In this document: positions 60,147-64,000 of the stretch, in pieces
Numbering within the stretch: the stretch's first letter is position 1
Layout of the letters: each line of letters opens with the position of its first letter
From: CAVYXA01 sp963846775
GTDB lineage: Bacteria; Verrucomicrobiota; Verrucomicrobiia; Chthoniobacterales; UBA10450
Length of the DNA stretch: 64,000 nucleotides
Reading direction: 5' to 3'
NCBI GenBank assembly: GCA_963846775.1
Contig: CAWJXB010000001.1
Coordinates: forward strand, 186,001 to 250,000
The notes under the pieces: generated by a model
Databases searched by the model: none
What the model saw: the letters and a program-made list of their open reading frames with translations, nothing else
What the model was told of the DNA's origin: nothing
Program-made: the position numbers and the translations under genes

Positions 60147-60177
60147 CAAAAGCTCAGAGAAAAGCCGTAATTCGCAC

Positions 60178-60216
60178 CAGCCGCCACGTTTCAGCAGCGT
60201 GGCGGCTGTTTATTTT
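60178..60216 (+). terminator. Rho-independent terminator of the secreted protein gene
   Basis: AGCCGCCACG (60179-60188) pairs with CGTGGCGGCT (60198-60207) around a 9-base loop, followed by GTTTATTTT. It lies 33 bases after the stop. Confidence 0.85.
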
Positions 60217-60365
60217 GGAAATCGATTGCGATCTGCGTCGCTTAGCGATTGTCATGTAGGTGGCGACCTCTTCTTGACGGGCTTCTTCTGGACGATTTGC
60301 GAACACTGCATTGCTGCAGTTGTTTGAAATGCGGAATCGTCAATCCGCACTCCGCAATCATCAAA

Positions 60366-62414
60366 ATGTCTCGCGAATACACACTCCAGCGCGCGCCCAC
60401 GTCGACATCGATCCATATCGATTACGCGGCGGAGTTGAATGAACAGCAGCTTGCGGCCGTGACGGCGCCGCCGGGCCCGGAGTTGATCATCGCCGGCGCC
60501 GGCTCGGGTAAGACGCGGACGCTGACCTATCGCGTGGCGTATCTGCTCGAGAACGGGATTGATTCGCGCAACATTCTGCTGCTCACGTTTACCAACAAAG
60601 CCGCGCGGCAAATGCTCGATCGGGTGGCGAACTTGTTACCGTTCGACGCCAGCGGAATCTGGGGCGGAACGTTTCACTCTATCGGTAATCGAATGCTGCG
60701 GCGGCATGGAAGCGCGCTCGGTTATTCCAGCGGATTCAGCATCATGGATCGCGAGGACCAGAAGGATTTGATCAACACCGTCGTGGCCGGCGCGGGCATC
60801 GATCCGAAGGAAGTCCGGTTTCCAAAAGGCGATGTGCTCGCCGAGATTTTTAGTTTTGTCGTGAACACGGAAACGCCGATGGAAGAATTGCTGGCGTCGA
60901 AGTTTCCTTATTTCCTCCCGCTGCTCGATCAAATCAAGGATGTCCACCAGCGCTACGAGAAAAAGAAAAAGGCAACCAACTCGCTCGATTTCGATGATCT
61001 GCTGGAAAAGACATTGTCGATGTTAAAACAGCACGAGCGGATTGCGGCGTTTTATCGCCGGCAATTTCAATTCATCCTGGTGGACGAATACCAGGACACG
61101 AACAAAATCCAGGCCGATTTTATTGACACGCTCGCGGCCGAGCATCGCAACGTGATGGTGGTAGGCGACGACGCGCAGTCGATCTATTCGTGGCGTGGCG
61201 CAAATTTCAAAAACATCCTCGAATTCCCGAAGCGCTATCCCGAGGCGCGCGTGTTTAAGATCGAAATGAATTACCGCAGCGTGCCGGAGATTCTCGAGGT
61301 CGCCAACGCTGCTATCTCGGCCAACGTCGAGCAATTCCAAAAACATCTCGCGGCCGTGCGCGAATCGAATGCGGTGCAGCCGGCCGTCGTCGCGCTCAAT
61401 GACAGCGCCGAGCAGGCGCAATTCGTGGCCCAGCGAATTTTGGAGCTACGCGATGAAAATGTCGATCTAAACGAGATCGCAGTGCTCTATCGAGCGCATT
61501 ATCACGCAATCGAATTGCAGCTCGAGCTGTCGCGTCGCGGCATTCCCTATCAAATCACCAGCGGCGTCCGGTTTTTCGAGCAGGCCCATATCAAGGATGT
61601 GACGGCGTTCATTCGGTTCGTCGCAAATCCGCGCGATGAAGTGGCGTTCAAACGCATGGTGAAATTACTGCCCGGAATCGGGAATCGAACCGCGGAGAAC
61701 CTTTGGGCAAGTGTTGCAGCCGGGATCGCTGATCCCGGCCTCCCGAATGAGGCAACATCTGCGCCCGCCGGGGTCATCCCGACGAGTCGGGACTACAACT
61801 TCGATGAAATGCTTCTCAAAATGAATGTGCCGGCGAAATCGAAGAAATTGTGGACCCAACTGGCCCATACTCTGGAAGAGATCGCGCCGGGCGGACAACC
61901 GAATCCGCCGTCGGAAATGATCACCTCGATCGTCGAAGCGATCTACGACGATTATGCGAAGGCGAATTTCACCAATTACGAGCTGCGTAAAGAAGATCTG
62001 AATCAGTTGGCCGCATTTTCGCGCCAGTTCAAAGACGTGAACGAATTTCTAGCGCAGCTCGCGCTCATCAGCAATGTCGATGCGGAAGCCGGACCCGCGG
62101 CCAGCAACGAACAGGAGGCGGTCAATCTTTCCACTGTGCATCAGGCGAAAGGTCTGGAGTTTCACACCGTGTTCGTGATCTGGCTTACCGATGGGATGTT
62201 CCCGAGCAGCCGTTCGCTCGACACGCGCGAGAATCTCGAAGAAGAGCGCCGATTATTTTACGTCGCCATCACCCGGGCCAGGGACGAGCTTTACCTCACG
62301 TATCCGCACAGGCGCTTGAACGCCGGCTACGGCGAGATGTTCCAGCGGCCCTCGCGATTTCTCCAGGAAATTCCTAACAAGCTGGTCGAGGACTGGCAGG
62401 TGAGAAGGCAATGA
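60366..62414 (+). CDS. pcrA: UvrD/PcrA/Rep type ATP-dependent DNA helicase
   Basis: Superfamily 1 3'-5' helicase for repair and replication restart. 682 residues from ATG 60366. Q motif LNEQQLAAVTAP; Walker A IIAGAGSGKTRTLTYRVAYL; motif Ia LLTFTNKAARQM; Walker B FILVDEYQDTNKIQADFIDT; motif III VVGDDAQSIYSWRGANFKNI; motif IV NYRSVPEILEVAN; motif V VNLSTVHQAKGLEFHTVFVI; motif VI EERRLFYVAITRARDELYLT. An 87-base in-frame REP dimer (61713-61799) inserts about 29 residues (near 450-478) between motifs IV and V. The C-terminal Tudor-like tail of PcrA is absent. Confidence 0.94.
   Translation: MSREYTLQRAPTSTSIHIDYAAELNEQQLAAVTAPPGPELIIAGAGSGKTRTLTYRVAYLLENGIDSRNILLLTFTNKAARQMLDRVANLLPFDASGIWGGTFHSIGNRMLRRHGSALGYSSGFSIMDREDQKDLINTVVAGAGIDPKEVRFPKGDVLAEIFSFVVNTETPMEELLASKFPYFLPLLDQIKDVHQRYEKKKKATNSLDFDDLLEKTLSMLKQHERIAAFYRRQFQFILVDEYQDTNKIQADFIDTLAAEHRNVMVVGDDAQSIYSWRGANFKNILEFPKRYPEARVFKIEMNYRSVPEILEVANAAISANVEQFQKHLAAVRESNAVQPAVVALNDSAEQAQFVAQRILELRDENVDLNEIAVLYRAHYHAIELQLELSRRGIPYQITSGVRFFEQAHIKDVTAFIRFVANPRDEVAFKRMVKLLPGIGNRTAENLWASVAAGIADPGLPNEATSAPAGVIPTSRDYNFDEMLLKMNVPAKSKKLWTQLAHTLEEIAPGGQPNPPSEMITSIVEAIYDDYAKANFTNYELRKEDLNQLAAFSRQFKDVNEFLAQLALISNVDAEAGPAASNEQEAVNLSTVHQAKGLEFHTVFVIWLTDGMFPSSRSLDTRENLEEERRLFYVAITRARDELYLTYPHRRLNAGYGEMFQRPSRFLQEIPNKLVEDWQVRRQ
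61713..61799. repeat. In-frame REP dimer within the helicase gene
   Basis: 87 bases (29 codons) bounded by GTTGCAG and CTACAAC. It contains hairpins GCCGGGATC-GCT-GATCCCGGC (61719-61739) and TCCCGAC-GA-GTCGGGA (61777-61792). Open in the helicase frame. Confidence 0.8.
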
Positions 62415-62540
62415 CGAATGACGAATGACCAATGACAAAGGAATGCCGAATGACCGAATGACGAAAATCGCCGCCACAGTTCTGCGCCATTCGTGCTTCG
62501 TCATTGATTCGTCATTCGTGTCATTCGTCATTTTAGTCGT
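62404..62540. repeat. Inverted heptad array, AATGACG type
   Basis: Left arm AATGACG, AATGACG, AATGACC, AATGACA (62411-62438) and further units to about 62466. The right arm carries CATTCGT and CGTCATT units (62488-62535). Same unit as 1626-1755; it separates the helicase and exonuclease genes. Confidence 0.8.
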
Positions 62541-62541
62541 G

Positions 62542-63333
62542 ATGCGCATCGTTTCCTGGAACATCAATTCGCTCCGGAAACGTCAGGATCGTCTGTTCGC
62601 GTGGCTCGAAGCCACGAAGCCGGAGGTTGTTTGTCTTCAGGAAACAAAATGCACCGATGACCAGTTTCCGGAATTGGCGTTGCAGGCCGCCGGCTACCAT
62701 GCGGTTTATCACGGCGAGAAATCGTACAATGGTGTGGCCATTCTTTCGCAGGCGAAGCCGCGCGAGGTAGGACGATCGTTGGGTGATGAAATTGTTGATC
62801 CTCAGGCGCGCGTGATTTCGGCGACGATCGAGAACGTGCGCATCTATTCCATTTATGCGCCTAACGGACAAGCAGTCGGTTCGCCGGCTTATGAATACAA
62901 ACTGAATTGGTACCGGCGTCTGCGGAATTGCATCGCCCGGGAGAAGAATGCCGATCTCGCCACGGCGAGTCCGTCCGCTGGCGGACTGGTCGTGTGCGGC
63001 GATTTTAACGTCGCGCCGGAAGATATCGATGTTTACGACCCGGCGCTCTGGCGCGGCGCGATCATGTGTTCCGATGCCGAACGCGAGGCGTTTCAGGCGT
63101 TGGGTCAACTTGGTTTGGTCGATACGTTACGTCTCCATCACAAAGAGGGCGGAATCTTCAGTTGGTGGGATTACCAGATGCGCGCCTTTGAAAAAAATCG
63201 CGGGCTGCGCATCGATGCCGTGCTGGCGAGCAGGTCGCTCGCAGAAAAGTGTACCGCGGCTGGGATCGATCGCGAGATGCGCCAAGGCAAGGAACCCTCC
63301 GATCACGCCCCGGTTTGGGCGGAATTTGAATAG
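62542..63333 (+). CDS. xth: Exodeoxyribonuclease III / AP endonuclease
   Basis: Mg-dependent AP endonuclease of base excision repair. 263 residues. RIVSWNINSLRKRQDRLFAW, CLQETKCTDDQFPE (metal Glu), YSIYAPNGQAVGS, VVCGDFNVAPEDIDVYDP, SWWDYQMRAFEKNRGLRID and SDHAPVWAEF with the catalytic His. The stretch DLATASPSAGGL, just before VVCGDFN, is an insert encoded by a palindrome shared with the reductase at 48111. ATG at 62542 is preferred; the open frame upstream is heptad repeat. Confidence 0.95.
   Translation: MRIVSWNINSLRKRQDRLFAWLEATKPEVVCLQETKCTDDQFPELALQAAGYHAVYHGEKSYNGVAILSQAKPREVGRSLGDEIVDPQARVISATIENVRIYSIYAPNGQAVGSPAYEYKLNWYRRLRNCIAREKNADLATASPSAGGLVVCGDFNVAPEDIDVYDPALWRGAIMCSDAEREAFQALGQLGLVDTLRLHHKEGGIFSWWDYQMRAFEKNRGLRIDAVLASRSLAEKCTAAGIDREMRQGKEPSDHAPVWAEFE
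62953..62987. repeat. Protein-coding palindromic insert (copy in exonuclease III)
   Basis: Two adjacent hairpins, CTCGCC-AC-GGCGAG and GTCCGC-TG-GCGGAC. It matches 48111-48145 except at two bases; the last 23 bases are identical. Confidence 0.75.
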
Positions 63334-63340
63334 CGGTTTT

Positions 63341-63404
63341 GCGGGCGACACGCCCGCCTCTACAACAGACGGCCTTGCGGTGTAGTGGCGCCCGTGTCGG
63401 GCGC
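63341..63404. repeat. REP pair between xth and moaC
   Basis: GCGGGCG-ACA-CGCCCGC followed by CTCTACAAC, then GTGTAGTGGCGCCCG-TGT-CGGGCGC. The two GTAG/CTAC flanks face each other. Confidence 0.7.
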
Positions 63405-63411
63405 AAACCCG

Positions 63412-63864
63412 CTAACGAGCTTGTTTTGTTTTCTCGAGCAAACGCACATCGAAGATTTGCATCTGGCTATCAACGGCTTTGCACATGTCGTAGATCGTCA
63501 GCAGCGCGACCGTGACACCGGTTAGCGCTTCCATTTCCACGCCGGTCTGGGCGATGGTTTGCGCGGTGCATTTTACCTCCGCCCCGTCGCCGGTCATGTC
63601 GATGTCGATCTTCACTTCGCCCAGCGGCAAGGTGTGGCAGAGAGGAATGAGCTGCGCGGTTTGCTTCGCTGCTTGAATACCGGCGATTCGCGCGGTGGCG
63701 AACACATTTCCTTTGGCGATTTTATCCTTCGTGATCAAATCAAGAGTCGCCGGCTGAAGTCGAATTTTACCGGCGGCAACTGCGCGCCGCGCGCTCATGG
63801 GTTTCGCAGAGACATCGACCATCTGCGCGCGTCCGTCGGTGCTGATGTGGGTAAGGCGTTTCAC
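63412..63864 (-). CDS. moaC: Cyclic pyranopterin monophosphate synthase
   Basis: Second step of molybdenum cofactor synthesis, converting the MoaA product to cPMP. 150 residues, hexamer. Motifs: MVDVSAKPMSARRAVAAG, IAGIQAAKQTAQLIPLCHTL (catalytic Lys/His region), GVEMEALTGVTVALLTIYDM, CKAVDS. Lies downstream of moaA on the same strand, with a REP between them. Confidence 0.96.
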   Translation of the reverse strand: MKRLTHISTDGRAQMVDVSAKPMSARRAVAAGKIRLQPATLDLITKDKIAKGNVFATARIAGIQAAKQTAQLIPLCHTLPLGEVKIDIDMTGDGAEVKCTAQTIAQTGVEMEALTGVTVALLTIYDMCKAVDSQMQIFDVRLLEKTKQAR

Positions 63865-63871
63865 AACCTTT

Positions 63872-63896
63872 CGGCGGTCACAGACCGCCGCTACAG
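63872..63896. repeat. REP identical in stem to the RAYT 1 flanks
   Basis: CGGCGGTC-ACA-GACCGCCG then CTACAG; the same stem as 40917 and 41435, with a different 3-base loop. Confidence 0.8.
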
Positions 63897-63898
63897 AA

Positions 63899-64000
63899 TC
63901 ATCCGCCGATGGCGATCATCTTTCGATTGGGCTGATAACTATTGCGAAAATCGTGCTCCTTTGGTTTGCGATCGACGACGTCGAGGAAAAACTGTCGCAG
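63899..64000 (-). CDS. moaA: GTP 3',8-cyclase MoaA, C-terminal end only
   Basis: The last 33 codons of a gene entering from beyond the window. The ending NSYQPNRKMIAIGG is the conserved MoaA C-terminus (the double-Gly tail needed for catalysis). moaC follows in the same orientation, supporting the call. Confidence 0.8.
   Translation of the reverse strand: MRQFFLDVVDRKPKEHDFRNSYQPNRKMIAIGG

Noticed and set aside
1..64000. CRISPR array
   Set aside because: Heptad arrays are tandem without spacers; no direct repeat of 24-40 bases with unique spacers and no cas genes were seen.
1..64000. tRNA or rRNA genes
   Set aside because: No cloverleaf with a TTCGA-type T-loop and CCA-adjacent acceptor stem, and no rRNA sequence, was recognised in any gap.

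Overview
The window looks like chromosomal DNA (about 58% G+C by eye) from a soil-type Verrucomicrobiota bacterium, probably near Chthoniobacterales/Spartobacteria. This is inferred from gene style: ECF sigma factors followed by Ser/Thr kinases, rhomboid and DUF4388 proteins, a lysine-rich mini-protein, and very many palindromic intergenic repeats. No rRNA, tRNA, CRISPR array, prophage or plasmid backbone was seen. Most genes are housekeeping.

Layout. 1-9.8 kb: partial cysS, ispF, an inositol-phosphatase gene, a 17-residue Lys/Ala peptide gene with its own terminator, a compact coaB-coaC-gmk-yicC run, an anion-transporter remnant, mutY, rnhC, a DUF4388 pair and an HU-like gene. 9.8-17.7 kb: GNAT, M50 protease, M1 aminopeptidase, an ECF sigma/anti-sigma/secreted-protein trio, a hypothetical gene and rlmN. 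17.9-24 kb: a lipid cassette resembling E. coli ynbABCD with a plsC gene inside it. 24-31.4 kb: kynureninase, a sigma/membrane pair, a RidA protein of the aminomuconate-deaminase type, trmL and cinA. 31.5-41 kb: clpX-clpP-tig, aroF, a CHASE2 cyclase, an Xre/RES toxin-antitoxin pair and mpl. 41-50.7 kb: two RAYT (REP-associated transposase) genes, type II secretion genes gspD and gspE, a cation efflux gene and two oxidoreductases. 50.7-64 kb: FKBP, a lysozyme-like protein, an L,D-transpeptidase, glnB, uppP, rhomboid, sigma factor plus kinase, a UvrD-type helicase, exonuclease III, moaC and the end of moaA.

Repeats are the most unusual part. (1) REP palindromes with a GTAG/CTAC flank surround both RAYT genes. 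Some lie in frame inside protein-coding genes (kinase, helicase, exonuclease III, an alcohol dehydrogenase, probably rlmN and FKBP). (2) Intergenic elements are built from tandem 7-nt units (consensus AAYGNCN) in inverted arms ending in AATTCAGA. (3) A short word, GATCGACAAT, occurs 14 times on both strands, eight times as AAGATCGACAAT. This far exceeds base-composition expectation, and it is read in several frames, as expected of a DNA-level signal such as an uptake or architecture site.

Data quality. Roughly twenty apparent frameshifts cluster at 18.65, 42.7-45.2, 48.8 and 57.4-58.7 kb. All can be explained as extra inserted bases with the protein sequence otherwise conserved, which points to sequencing error more than gene decay. 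Affected genes are annotated over their full extent.
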